Assembly (NCBI RefSeq): GCF_029541745.1
Contig: NZ_CP089746.1
Coordinates: forward strand, 3,977,559-4,041,558
Direction of reading: 5' to 3'
DNA length: 64,000 nucleotides
Source of the DNA: Streptomyces sp. LX-29
Lineage (GTDB): Bacteria > Actinomycetota > Actinomycetes > Streptomycetales > Streptomycetaceae
Made by a program: the position numbers and the translations under genes. This document shows positions 15,773-24,650 of the stretch, in pieces. The notes under the pieces were generated by a model. That model was not told where the DNA came from, made no database searches, and saw nothing but the letters and a program-made list of their open reading frames with translations. Position 1 is the stretch's first letter; the number at the start of each line of letters is the position of its first letter.

Positions 15773-16738
15773 TCAGGCTCCGGTGCGGAACGTGTGCCGA
15801 TACGCCGAGGGCGACACCCCGATCGTCGCGGTCAGGTGCTGCCGGAGCGAGGCGCCCGTGCCGAATCCCGCCTCCGCGGCGACCCGGTCCACGGGCAGGT
15901 CGGTGGTCTCCAGCAGGCGGCGAGCGCGCTCGACGCGCTGCCGGGTCAGCCACTGGCCGGGCGCCACCCCCACCTCGTCCCGGAACCGCCGGGAGAACGT
16001 GCGGACGCTCATCCGGGCGTGCCCGGCCATCTCGGCCAGCGAGACGGGCCGGTGGAGCTGGGTGAGCGCCCAGGAGCGCGTCGCCGAGGTGGTCGCCGCG
16101 GCGGGTTCGGGCATCGGCCGCTCGATGAACTGCGCCTGACCGCCCTCCCGCCAGGGCGGCACCACACACAGCCGCGCGACGCGGTTGGCGACCTCGCTGC
16201 CGTGGTCGCGGCGGACGAGGTGCAGACAGAGGTCCACGCCGGCGGCGACGCCCGCCGCGGTGAGCACCTCCCCGTCGTCCACGAACAGCACCTCCGCGTC
16301 GACCTTGACGTTCGGGAAGGCCCGTTGGAAGTGCGCGGCCTCGTTCCAGTGCGTGGTCGCGGGGCGGCCGTCGAGCAGACCGGCCGCGGCCAGGACGTAC
16401 GAGGCGGTGCAGATCGAGACGATGCGGGTGCCCGGCCGCAGCCCGGCCAGGGCCGCCGCGACCGGTTCGGGGAGCCAGACCCGGTCGTCCTGCGGGCCGC
16501 AGGTGAAGGGCGGGATCACCAGCGTGTCCGCCGTCGGGACGACCGTGCTCCCGTGCTCCACCGCCACCGCGAAGTCGGCGCTGGTGCGCACCGGCCGGCC
16601 GTCCAGGCTGCAGGTGAGCACCTCGTAGAGCGGCTCGCCGTCCGGTCCGGACGCGGTGCCGAATATCCGCACCGGGATGCTCAGTTCGAAGGGGTAGACC
16701 CCGTCGAGCGCGAGGACGACGACGCGATGGATGGCCAT
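15773..16738 (-). CDS. AraC-family regulator with DJ-1/PfpI-like sensor domain
   Basis: A 321-residue GATase1-like (FtrA-type) transcription factor. Residues 1-180 form a DJ-1/PfpI-like domain (VVVLALDGVYPFELSIPVRIFG; the nucleophile-elbow region is IVSICTASYVLAAAGLLDG, with Cys). Residues ~225-320 hold the two AraC helix-turn-helix units (VSLAEMAGHARMSVRTFSRRFRDEVG … VAAEAGFGTGASLRQHL). GAAAGGATC precedes the ATG. It is divergent from a quinone oxidoreductase gene and is its likely regulator. Confidence 0.92.
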   Translation of the reverse strand: MAIHRVVVLALDGVYPFELSIPVRIFGTASGPDGEPLYEVLTCSLDGRPVRTSADFAVAVEHGSTVVPTADTLVIPPFTCGPQDDRVWLPEPVAAALAGLRPGTRIVSICTASYVLAAAGLLDGRPATTHWNEAAHFQRAFPNVKVDAEVLFVDDGEVLTAAGVAAGVDLCLHLVRRDHGSEVANRVARLCVVPPWREGGQAQFIERPMPEPAAATTSATRSWALTQLHRPVSLAEMAGHARMSVRTFSRRFRDEVGVAPGQWLTRQRVERARRLLETTDLPVDRVAAEAGFGTGASLRQHLTATIGVSPSAYRHTFRTGA

Positions 16739-16772
16739 GGCCAGATCCTTTCAGATTATGGCCATCTGGCCA
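16738..16772. promoter_or_regulatory. Inverted-repeat operator candidate at the araC-type gene start
   Basis: TGGCCAGAT (16738-16746) and ATCTGGCCA (16764-16772) form a perfect 9-bp inverted repeat with a 17-bp spacer. It overlaps the start codon of the AraC-type gene and extends towards the oxidoreductase promoter, a plausible autoregulatory site. Confidence 0.5.
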
Positions 16773-16866
16773 ATCGTTGAGGGTGGCCGGACTTGGCAAT
16801 CTTGTCCGCACGAGGCCGTCCACCAGGGAGAACGGCCATCCCGACGGCGGAGAAGGAGAGTTGACG

Positions 16867-17805
16867 ATGCGTGCGATCGGTCAGGACACGTTCGGCGGGC
16901 CCGAGGTGCTGAAGGTGGTCGAGGTGGAGCGTCCGGAGCCCGGTCCGGCCGAGGTGCTCGTGCGGGTGCACGCCGCGGGCGTCAACCCGACCGACTGGTG
17001 GCACCGCGCCACCGGCGGCCTGGCCGGCGACGCCGCCCCGGTCCGGCTCGGCTGGGACGTCTCCGGCGTGGTCGAGGCGGTCGGCCCGGGGGTCACCCTC
17101 TTCCAGCCCGGCGACGAGGTGTTCGGCATGCCCCGCCAACCGCTCCCGGCCGGCACCTACGCCGAGTACGTCACCTCGCCCGCCCGCCATCTGGTGCGCA
17201 AGCCCGCGTCCCTCACCCATGTCCAGGCGGCCGCCCTGCCGCTGGCCGCCCTCACCGCCTGGCAGGCCCTCGTCGACACCGCCGACGTCCGGCCCGGCCA
17301 GCGCGTCCTCATCCACGCCGCCGCCGGCGGCGTGGGCCACCTCGCCGTCCAGATCGCCAAGTCCCGCGGCGCGTATGTCATCGGCACCGCCCGTGCGGCC
17401 AAGCACGACTTCCTGCGCGGCCTCGGTGCCGACGAGGTCGTGGACTACACCGAGACCGACTTCGCCACCGCCGTCGGCGCCATCGACGTCGTGCTCGACA
17501 CCATCGGCGGCGACTACGGCCCTCGCTCCCTGCGCACCCTGCGCCCCGGTGGTCTCGTCGTCTCCCTCGCCTCCCCGGCCGAGGCCGCACTCGCCGCCGA
17601 AGCCCGCGAGCTGGGGCTGCGCTCCACCTTCATGGTCGTCGAGGCGGACCAGGCGGGCATGCGGGAGATCGCCGCCCTGGCCGAGTCCGGACGGCTCCGC
17701 GCCGAGATCGCCACCGCTCTGCCGCTCGAACTGGCCGCCAAGGCACACGAGATCGGGGAGGCCGGCCGCACCACCGGGAAGATCGTCCTCACCGTCGCCG
17801 ACTGA
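16867..17805 (+). CDS. NADP-dependent quinone oxidoreductase (MDR family)
   Basis: A 312-residue zinc-independent medium-chain dehydrogenase. The N-terminal GroES-like domain (VLVRVHAAGVNPTDWWHRAT … GWDVSGVVEAVGPGV) is followed by the Rossmann domain with nucleotide motif VLIHAAAGGVGHLAVQIAKSRGA. The signature matches NADPH:quinone reductases and 2-haloacrylate reductase-like enzymes. No structural or catalytic zinc cysteines are visible. AAGGAGAG precedes the ATG. It is divergently paired with the AraC-type regulator. Confidence 0.92.
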   Translation: MRAIGQDTFGGPEVLKVVEVERPEPGPAEVLVRVHAAGVNPTDWWHRATGGLAGDAAPVRLGWDVSGVVEAVGPGVTLFQPGDEVFGMPRQPLPAGTYAEYVTSPARHLVRKPASLTHVQAAALPLAALTAWQALVDTADVRPGQRVLIHAAAGGVGHLAVQIAKSRGAYVIGTARAAKHDFLRGLGADEVVDYTETDFATAVGAIDVVLDTIGGDYGPRSLRTLRPGGLVVSLASPAEAALAAEARELGLRSTFMVVEADQAGMREIAALAESGRLRAEIATALPLELAAKAHEIGEAGRTTGKIVLTVAD

Positions 17806-17817
17806 GCCCGCGGGCCA

Positions 17818-18228
17818 CTACACGGGGCGGGGCTCCGTGCGCCCCGCACCCCGTGGAGCCACCCCGGCCGGGGCCGGCCCCTGGGCCGACATCGCGGTCG
17901 GAGCCGCCAGAAGTGAGGAGAGCCGCGCCAACGCCGCGGGCAGCGCCCGGTAGTACACCCAGGTGCCCCGCTTCTCGGAGGCCACGAGCCCGGCCTCGCG
18001 CAGCACCTTGAGGTGGTGCGAGATCGTCGGCTGGGTGACGTCGAACCGGCCGATGAGGTCGCCCACCCCGGCCCTGCCCCCCTCATGCGAGGCGATCAGC
18101 GACAACAGCCGCAGCCGGACGGGGTCCGCGAGCGCCTTGAACACCTTCGCCAGATCGGTGGCCGCCGCCTCGTCCAACGGTTCGCGCGCCATCGGCGCGG
18201 GCTCACCGACTCGGCCCCCCGGACTCAC
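17818..18228 (-). CDS. ArsR-family transcriptional regulator
   Basis: A winged-helix repressor of 136 residues. The ArsR core is DLAKVFKALADPVRLRLLSLIAS … GVGDLIGRFDVTQPTISHHLKVLREAGLVASEKRGTWVYYRALP. The metal-binding ELCVCDL box is replaced by VGDLIGR and lacks cysteines, so it may not sense metals through the classic site. GTG at 18228 follows GGAGCG and is preferred; an in-frame ATG at 18192 is possible. It converges on the oxidoreductase gene with a 12-bp gap, and no obvious target gene lies next to it. Confidence 0.88.
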   Translation of the reverse strand: MSPGGRVGEPAPMAREPLDEAAATDLAKVFKALADPVRLRLLSLIASHEGGRAGVGDLIGRFDVTQPTISHHLKVLREAGLVASEKRGTWVYYRALPAALARLSSLLAAPTAMSAQGPAPAGVAPRGAGRTEPRPV

Positions 18229-18367
18229 TGTCGACGCTCCTGTGTGTGGCATGCGCACATGTCTACCGGTGACCGTGCCGGGCGCGATCGGCCGGGGCGC
18301 ATGACGCACGTCGTACCCGGGGAACGTGGCAGCGGGACCGGAGTGGCCGGCGCGCCCCTCGCGGGCC

Positions 18368-20923
18368 CTACTGGGCCTGGATGGACTGGAGCATGTTCAA
18401 CCGGGCGGCCCTGCGGGCCGGCCAGATGGCCGCCAGGACGCCGATCAGCAGGGCCAGCGCGAGGAAGATCCCGAGCCTGTCCCACGGGGGCACCGTCTCG
18501 TACGTGGCGAACGAGGACGCCGTGAGGGCGCCTCCGGCCCAGGCCAGGAAGACGCCCGTGCCGATCCCGAGCACCGCGCCGAACAGCGAGATCACCACCG
18601 ACTCCAGCCGCACCATCTGCTTGATCCCGGACCGGTCGAGCCCGATGGCCCGCAGCATCCCGATCTCCCGGGTGCGCTCGAAGACCGACATGGCCAGGGT
18701 GTTGACGACCCCGAGCACCGCGATGACGACGGCCATGCCGAGCAGCCCGTACATCATGTTCAGCACCACGGTGATCGCCCCGCTCTCGGCCTCGATGATC
18801 TGCTCCTGGGTCTGGACCTTCAGCAGCGGGCTGTTGCCGAGGGCGTCGCGGATCTCCTCCGCCAGCCCGGGGGCCTTGCCGGGCTCGGCCTTGACCAGCA
18901 CGTCGTCCAGCTTCTTGTCGCCGGAGTACGGCAGCACGTCGGTCAGGACGCCCAGCGCGTCCTGCGCGGCACGGCTCTCGGCGTAGACGCCGACGACCTT
19001 CAGCTTCCTCCCGGGCTGGCCGGAGCCCACGCCGGCGTCGAGCGTGTCGCCCGCCCGGAGCCCGGCCCGCTCGGCGAATTCGGCGGACACCGCGATCCTG
19101 CCCGGGCCGAGGTCGCGCAGCGAGCCGGTGTGGAAGTCCAGCTCCGCGGCCTTGCCGAACGCCTCCGGGTCCGTTCCCGTGATCATGCCGAACGCGCCCT
19201 CGGCGTCGAGGCTCGCCGAGGTGACGGGCGCGGCGACGGCGACCCCCGGCACCCGCGCGACCCGGTCCGCCGCGCTCGCGTCCAGGCCCCGGTACGAGCT
19301 GTTGGAGACCTTGTAATCGGCCGTCAGACCCTGGGTCGCCTCCAGGTCCATGGCCCGCTGGGTGGAGTGCCCGGTGACGGTCAGACCGGTGATCAGAGAG
19401 AGGCCGATCATCAGCGCCGACGCGGTGGCGGCGGTACGGCGCGGGTTGCGCAGCGCGTTCTCCTTGGCCAGCTTGCCGCTGACGCCGAAGAAGCGGGTGG
19501 TGACCCGTCCGGCCAGGGTGATCAGCGGCCGGGAGAGCAGCGGGGCCAGCACGATCATGCCGGTCAGGGTCAGCGCGGAGCCGAGCATCGCGATCATCAG
19601 GTTCGACTCCTCGCTGGTCCTGAGCGTGGAGACGTACAGCATGACCAGCACGCCGAGCCCGGTGAGGAGCGCGCCGAGCACGTTGCGGACCACCAGGGAG
19701 CGGGTCGGCGGTGCCAGCTCGACGCTGTTCAGGGCCTCGATGGGGGCGATCTTCGCGGCCTTGCGGGACGGCAGCCAGGCGGCCAGGACGGTGACGACGA
19801 CGCCGACCGCGAGCGACCACAGCAGGGACGCGGGCGAGATGACCAGCGGGCCGTCCGGGAGCCCGGCGCCACCGGCGTTGAGCAGCGGGCGCAGGGCGGT
19901 GGCGATGCCGAGACCGAGCGCGAAGCCCGCGGCGGAGGCGCCGAGGCCGAGCAGTGCGGCCTCGACGAGGACGGCGCGCACGACCTGGCGGCGCGAGGCG
20001 CCCACGGCCCGCATCAGCGCGATCTCGCGGCTGCGCTGGGCGATCAGCATGGTGAAGGTGTTGGCGATGATGAACACGCCGACGAACAGCGCGATGCCGG
20101 CGAAGACCAGCAGCACCTTGGTGAACGCCGCGGTGTCCGCGGTGATCTGGCGGGACTGCTCGGCTGCCAGGTCGGCGCCGCTGGTGGCCGTGGCGCCCTG
20201 GGCGGGCAGCAGCGTCTGCACCTCGGCGGTCAGCTCGCCCTGGTCGGTGCCGGGCTCGGCCGCGACCGCGACCTCGTCGAAACGGCCCGGGGCGAGGAAC
20301 AGCTTCTGCGCGGTCTCGGTGTCGAACAGGGTCAGCGTGCCGCCCGCGGTGATGCGCGGGTCGTCGGTGGAGACGATGCCGACCAGCTTCTTGGTCAGCG
20401 CGGGCCCGTCGGTGGCGAAGCGGACGGTGTCGCCGACCTTGTATCCGGCCTTCTCGGCGGTCTTCGCCTCCAGGGCCAGCTCGCCTCCCCCGGCGGGGCC
20501 GCGACCCTGCTCGAGCGGGTAGCGGTTGTCCTCGCCGTCCTTGCCGGGCTGGTAGTTGGTGGCGAGGTTTCGCCAGGCGTCGTCGGCGTTGACCGGGCGG
20601 CCGTCCTTGCCGGCCAGGGTGGCCTCGCCGTTGACGGTGGGGCGCACCGCGCTGACGCCGGGCAGGGAACGGATCCTGCTCGTGAGCGCGGCATCCAGCA
20701 CGGTGGTCCGCTCGCCGTCCTCACCGTCGCTGGTCTCAACCGCCTGGACGGCGACGGCGACGTCCTTGAGGCTCTTGGCGGAGGCGCTGCGGAAGGCGTT
20801 GGCGGTGGTGTCGCCGAAGACGAGCGTGCCGGAGACGAAGGCGACGCCGAGCAGCACCGCGAGCGCGGTCATGACCAGTCGGGCTTTGTGCGCAAGGACG
20901 TTGCGCAGGGCTGTACGCAGCAT
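18368..20923 (-). CDS. ABC transporter permease, FtsX/MacB type
   Basis: An 851-residue permease with duplicated FtsX-like cores. Each half has a large extracytoplasmic MacB-type domain between TM1 and TM2 (TM1: LVMTALAVLLGVAFVSGTLVFGD), followed by blocks of TMs (VLLVFAGIALFVGVFIIANTFTMLIAQRSREIALMRAVGAS … and GMAVVIAVLGVVNTLAMSVFERTREIGMLRAIGLD). The R(E/S)REIALMRAVGA-type loops are where the ATPase docks. It lies directly downstream of the ATP-binding gene (61-bp gap) and is the membrane partner in a mechanotransmission-type transporter, probably for peptides, drugs or lipids. Confidence 0.93.
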   Translation of the reverse strand: MLRTALRNVLAHKARLVMTALAVLLGVAFVSGTLVFGDTTANAFRSASAKSLKDVAVAVQAVETSDGEDGERTTVLDAALTSRIRSLPGVSAVRPTVNGEATLAGKDGRPVNADDAWRNLATNYQPGKDGEDNRYPLEQGRGPAGGGELALEAKTAEKAGYKVGDTVRFATDGPALTKKLVGIVSTDDPRITAGGTLTLFDTETAQKLFLAPGRFDEVAVAAEPGTDQGELTAEVQTLLPAQGATATSGADLAAEQSRQITADTAAFTKVLLVFAGIALFVGVFIIANTFTMLIAQRSREIALMRAVGASRRQVVRAVLVEAALLGLGASAAGFALGLGIATALRPLLNAGGAGLPDGPLVISPASLLWSLAVGVVVTVLAAWLPSRKAAKIAPIEALNSVELAPPTRSLVVRNVLGALLTGLGVLVMLYVSTLRTSEESNLMIAMLGSALTLTGMIVLAPLLSRPLITLAGRVTTRFFGVSGKLAKENALRNPRRTAATASALMIGLSLITGLTVTGHSTQRAMDLEATQGLTADYKVSNSSYRGLDASAADRVARVPGVAVAAPVTSASLDAEGAFGMITGTDPEAFGKAAELDFHTGSLRDLGPGRIAVSAEFAERAGLRAGDTLDAGVGSGQPGRKLKVVGVYAESRAAQDALGVLTDVLPYSGDKKLDDVLVKAEPGKAPGLAEEIRDALGNSPLLKVQTQEQIIEAESGAITVVLNMMYGLLGMAVVIAVLGVVNTLAMSVFERTREIGMLRAIGLDRSGIKQMVRLESVVISLFGAVLGIGTGVFLAWAGGALTASSFATYETVPPWDRLGIFLALALLIGVLAAIWPARRAARLNMLQSIQAQ

Positions 20924-20984
20924 GGTGGTGGTTTCGGTCCTGGAGATTCGCGGTGGGAGGTGCGGGGGTGAGGGAGGGGGCGCC

Positions 20985-21773
20985 TCAGCTCGTCCGGCCT
21001 TGGGTGTCGAAGCGCCGCATGCGGTCGAGCACGGCTTCGGGGGTGGGGGCGGGCAACTCGTCGGTGATGTGTCCGTCGGCGAGGAAGACGACGCGGTCGG
21101 CGTAGGAGGCGGCCACCGGGTCGTGGGTGACCATCACGACGGTCTGCCCCAACTCCCGCACGGACTTCCGGAGGAAGCCGAGGACCTCGGCCCCGGATCG
21201 GGAGTCGAGGTTGCCCGTCGGCTCGTCCGCGAAGATGATCTCCGGCCGGCCGGCCAGCGCGCGGGCCACGGCGACCCGCTGCTGCTGGCCGCCGGAGAGC
21301 TGAGAGGGGCGGTGCCGCAGCCGCCCGGCCAGGCCGACGGTCTGGATGACCAGGTCCAGCCACTGCTGGTCGGGCTTGCGGCCCGCGATGTCCATCGGCA
21401 GCGTGATGTTCTCGAGGGCGTTCAGCGTGGGCAGCAGGTTGAACGCCTGGAAGATGAAGCCGATCTTGTCGCGGCGGAGCGTGGTGAGTTGCCGGTCTGT
21501 CAGGCGGGAGAGTTCGGTGTCCCCGATCCGTGCGGACCCGCCGGAGATCGTGTCGAGCCCCGCCATGCAGTGCATCAGGGTCGACTTGCCGGAGCCGGAC
21601 GGGCCCATGATCGCGGTGAACCGGCCGCGCCCGAACTCCACGCAGACCGAGTCCAGCGCCATGACGCGGGTCTCGCCCTCGCCGTAGACCTTGGTCAGTC
21701 CGGTGGCGGATGCGGCGGCTCCGGCGGGGGCCTGGGCCTGGGGGGCGGTGGGACTGGTGGCTGCCTGCGACAT
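20985..21773 (-). CDS. ABC transporter ATP-binding protein (MacB/LolD type)
   Basis: A 262-residue ATPase with an Ala/Gln/Pro-rich N-terminal extension of ~20 residues. Walker A is GPSGSGKST, the Q-loop is FIFQAFNLLPTLNALEN, the signature is LSGGQQQR, Walker B is IIFADEPT and the H-loop is VMVTHDP. It energises the FtsX-like permease encoded downstream. The two-component system upstream on the same strand, starting ~300 bp away, is its likely regulator, a common arrangement in Firmicutes and Streptomyces for antimicrobial-responsive exporters. Confidence 0.95.
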   Translation of the reverse strand: MSQAATSPTAPQAQAPAGAAASATGLTKVYGEGETRVMALDSVCVEFGRGRFTAIMGPSGSGKSTLMHCMAGLDTISGGSARIGDTELSRLTDRQLTTLRRDKIGFIFQAFNLLPTLNALENITLPMDIAGRKPDQQWLDLVIQTVGLAGRLRHRPSQLSGGQQQRVAVARALAGRPEIIFADEPTGNLDSRSGAEVLGFLRKSVRELGQTVVMVTHDPVAASYADRVVFLADGHITDELPAPTPEAVLDRMRRFDTQGRTS

Positions 21774-22068
21774 GGGGACTCCTGGAAGGGGCGCTCAACT
21801 GCCCCACCATCGTTGCCGCGTGGGTGCCCCGGATCCGTCGCTCTCAGGGCGCGGATCAGGGGCCTGCCGAAGGTGAGAGCCGCCGGGGGTGCGTACCTCT
21901 CGGGGACCACGGTGCCTCTGCCCAAAGGAAGACCCGGCCCGCCGCTGAGCGGCTGCCCGCCGAGGGCCCGACGGCGGAGCCCGCTGGCGGATGCCGCGGA
22001 GGGTGGCTCGTCGCAGTCGTCGTGACCCTGCACCGGACGTCGTCCGGGAGGGTGCCGCCCAGGCGCCG

Positions 22069-22752
22069 CTAACCCATCAGGCCCGCCTGGTGCGCCAGCA
22101 GCGCCGCCTGAACCCGGCTGTCCGACCCCGTCTTCTCCAGGATCGACCGGACGTGCGTCTTGACCGTCCCCACGCCGATGGCGAGCCGCTTGGCGATGTC
22201 GAGGTTGGACAGCCCCTCTCCGAGCATGGCCAGCACTTGGCGCTCCCGGTCCGTCAGCCTGGCCAGCCGCTGGTCCGGCGGGGCGGTCCCGGGGTGGGCG
22301 CCGCCGCGCAGCATCCGCCGGATGACGGTTCCGGTGACTCCGGGGGAGAGGACCGCGTCCCCCGCGGCCGCGGCCCGTACCGCGCTGATCAGCTCCTGCG
22401 GCCCCTCGTCCTTGAGCAGGAAGCCGGTGGCACCGGACTGCAGTGCGCGGAGGACGTTCTCCTCCTCGCCGAAGGTGGTGAGCATGACGACGTGGGGTTT
22501 GGGGGTGAGGGCGGTCAGCGGCTCGACGGCGGCGAGCCCGTCCAGCACGGGCATCCGGATGTCGAGGAGCACCACGTCGGGTCGGTGCTCGGCGGCGAGC
22601 CGGACGGCCTCGGCGCCGTTGACGGCTTCGCCCACCACCTCGACGCCCTCGGCGTGCCGGAGGATCAGCCGGACGCCGTGCCGGATCATCTCCTCGTCGT
22701 CGGCGAGCAGCACCCGGATCGCGGCGCCCGCCGAGTCGGTCCGGTCAGTCAT
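22069..22752 (-). CDS. NarL/LuxR-type response regulator
   Basis: A 227-residue response regulator. The receiver domain has acidic pocket DDEE, phospho-acceptor Asp in VVLLDIRMP, the Thr/Ser switch in VVMLTTFGEE and conserved Lys in FLLKDEGP. The C-terminal LuxR helix-turn-helix is LTDRERQVLAMLGEGLSNLDIAKRLAIGVGTVKTHVRSIL. Its ATG lies inside the 3' end of the sensor kinase gene (8-bp overlap) behind GGAGG, so translation is coupled. It probably controls the ABC exporter genes downstream. Confidence 0.95.
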   Translation of the reverse strand: MTDRTDSAGAAIRVLLADDEEMIRHGVRLILRHAEGVEVVGEAVNGAEAVRLAAEHRPDVVLLDIRMPVLDGLAAVEPLTALTPKPHVVMLTTFGEEENVLRALQSGATGFLLKDEGPQELISAVRAAAAGDAVLSPGVTGTVIRRMLRGGAHPGTAPPDQRLARLTDRERQVLAMLGEGLSNLDIAKRLAIGVGTVKTHVRSILEKTGSDSRVQAALLAHQAGLMG

Positions 22753-24457
22753 GTGTCCTCCTGCTTCCACGGGGCGGTTCGGTCGCCATGGGCACCAGAA
22801 AACGGTTGATCTCGATCAAGCGGTCGGACCGGAAGCAGTAGCGGACGACTTCGAGCCGCCGGCCCTTGGTCTCGCCGGCCCCGTACGGGTAGATGCACTC
22901 CGTCGCGGACTTCGGCCGCGGCGGCTCGCGCCCGGCGGCGGCCGCGCGCACCACGTCGTCGTCGAAGGCCAGGGCCTCCTCCACCTGTTCCTTGTCCATG
23001 CCGACCCGGGGCGTCGGGGGCGGCTGGTACTCAGGCCGCCACGCCTCGTCCACCATCACCAGCCCGAACAGCATCATCACACCGATCCCGGCCAACCCGA
23101 GCAGCCCGGCGACCGCGCTCGCCAGGCGCCGCTGGACGCGGGAGAGCCCCGGACCGGGCCCGCCGGCGGTGGCCCCCGGCCCCTTCTCGTACGGCTGTAC
23201 GTGTGCGGTCTCCGCGCCGGCCCCGGCGTCGGCGGGGATGTCGGCCGCCACGGCGAACCCACCGCCCGGCGTCGGGCCCGCCTCGAAGCCGCCGCCGAGC
23301 AGCGCCACCCGTTCCCGGAGGCCGGTCAGCCCGCGCCCGGAGCCGAGCCCCGTGGCAGCGGTGGGCGGCGCGGGCGGCACGCCGTTGCGCACCCGGATCT
23401 CCACCCGCTGGTCGGTGTGGGTGACGGCGACGGCCACATGGGCCCCGGCCGCGTACCGGTGCACGTTGGTGAGCGACTCGCGCACCACGCGGTGCACCGC
23501 CCGCCGCACCCGGCTCGGCCGCGCTTCGAGATCGGCACCCTCCCAGGAGAAGTCGACGGGGATGCCGCCGCCGCGCGACTCCGCCACCAGCGCCTCGATG
23601 TCCGCGCGGGTGCCCGTAGCGTCGGTCAGCGCGTCGGTGCCGGTGTCCCGTCCCAGCGGGCCGAGGACCCCCAGCGCCTCCCGTAGCTCCTGCATCGCGT
23701 CACGGGTGGCGCCGCGCACCAGCGCCGCCTCCTCCCGCAGCTCGGGCGCCTCCTTGTGCAGCGCCATCTCCAGGCCGCCCGCGTGCAGCGAGATCAGACT
23801 CAGCCGGTGCCCGACCAGATCGTGCATCTCCGCGGCGATCCGCGACCGCTCGTGCATGCGCGACTCGCTGTCCGCGAGCCGACGCGCCTCCTCGGCGGCC
23901 GCGGCGCGCTCCCGCAGCGCCCGCAGCAGCCGGTCCTGCTGTCCCGCCGTGGTGCCGACCAGCCCCGGGACGATCACCGTGGTGGCGGCGAGCACGGCAC
24001 CGAGCGCCAGCCCGAACGCCCTGCTGCCCAGCCCCGTATCGGGACCGAACGCGAATGCGGTCAGCATCGTCAGCGCGGCCCCCGAGAGCAGCAGCGCGAC
24101 CCGCCTCCGCGGCGCCTCCGTCTGCCGGGCCGCGGTGTAGGCGGCCACCGCGGTGAGGAGCGCCACGGGGGGCATGACCCCCATCAGCGCGGCCAGTCCG
24201 AGGACGCTTCCCGCCGGGAACCGCCGCCGCACCAGCACCAGGGCGATCCCGCCGAGCGCCAGGGCCGCTCCGCTCCCACCGTCGAGGAGCCTGCCGGACA
24301 TGGATGACTCGCCCTGGTACGTGAGCAGCACCAGCAGCCCGGCGAGGACCGCCTCACCCACCGCCCGCCACAGCCGCCGCCCCTGTTCGCCGTGCCCGGC
24401 GAAGGGGCCTCGGGCGGCCGGGCACGGTGGGAAGGCTGGTGGGGCGCTCGCAGACAT
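22745..24457 (-). CDS. Sensor histidine kinase with C-terminal transmembrane and extracytoplasmic domain
   Basis: A 570-residue HisKA_3/NarX-type kinase. Residues ~35-175 form about five TMs. The dimerisation and phospho-acceptor segment RSRIAAEMHDLVGHRLSLISLHAG has His ~212. The HATPase domain has N-box VVRESLTNVHRYA and G-boxes GRGLTGLRERVALLGG and GGGFAVAADIP. Unusually the protein continues: a Gly/Pro linker, another TM (~446-470, LASAVAGLLGLAGIGVMMLFGLVMV) and ~100 residues predicted outside the cell with GMDKEQVEEALAF, two cysteines (CIYPYG, YCFRSD) and a SmpA/BamE-like feel. This second sensor-like tail is rare after the ATPase domain. Confidence 0.92.
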   Translation of the reverse strand: MSASAPPAFPPCPAARGPFAGHGEQGRRLWRAVGEAVLAGLLVLLTYQGESSMSGRLLDGGSGAALALGGIALVLVRRRFPAGSVLGLAALMGVMPPVALLTAVAAYTAARQTEAPRRRVALLLSGAALTMLTAFAFGPDTGLGSRAFGLALGAVLAATTVIVPGLVGTTAGQQDRLLRALRERAAAAEEARRLADSESRMHERSRIAAEMHDLVGHRLSLISLHAGGLEMALHKEAPELREEAALVRGATRDAMQELREALGVLGPLGRDTGTDALTDATGTRADIEALVAESRGGGIPVDFSWEGADLEARPSRVRRAVHRVVRESLTNVHRYAAGAHVAVAVTHTDQRVEIRVRNGVPPAPPTAATGLGSGRGLTGLRERVALLGGGFEAGPTPGGGFAVAADIPADAGAGAETAHVQPYEKGPGATAGGPGPGLSRVQRRLASAVAGLLGLAGIGVMMLFGLVMVDEAWRPEYQPPPTPRVGMDKEQVEEALAFDDDVVRAAAAGREPPRPKSATECIYPYGAGETKGRRLEVVRYCFRSDRLIEINRFLVPMATEPPRGSRRTHD

Positions 24458-24650
24458 ACCGCCGATTATTTGGCACGTACGCGTGTGGTCCCTGCGCCTT
24501 GCGGGGGATCGTGCCTCTACCGGAAGGCAGAGGGCCGCGGGCTGGTGCGGCTCGCATCTGTGGCGATCTCGCCGTTCGGCGCGGTGCTCTTCCCGGGGCC
24601 GCCCGCCGACTCCCGGCGGGCGGCCCCCAGAGCCGTTTCGCGCTAGGTGG

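Noticed and set aside
18240..18258. Palindromic operator TGTGTGGCATGCGCACA before the ArsR gene
   Set aside because: Only the central GCATGC is truly palindromic; the outer arms do not pair when aligned on one centre.
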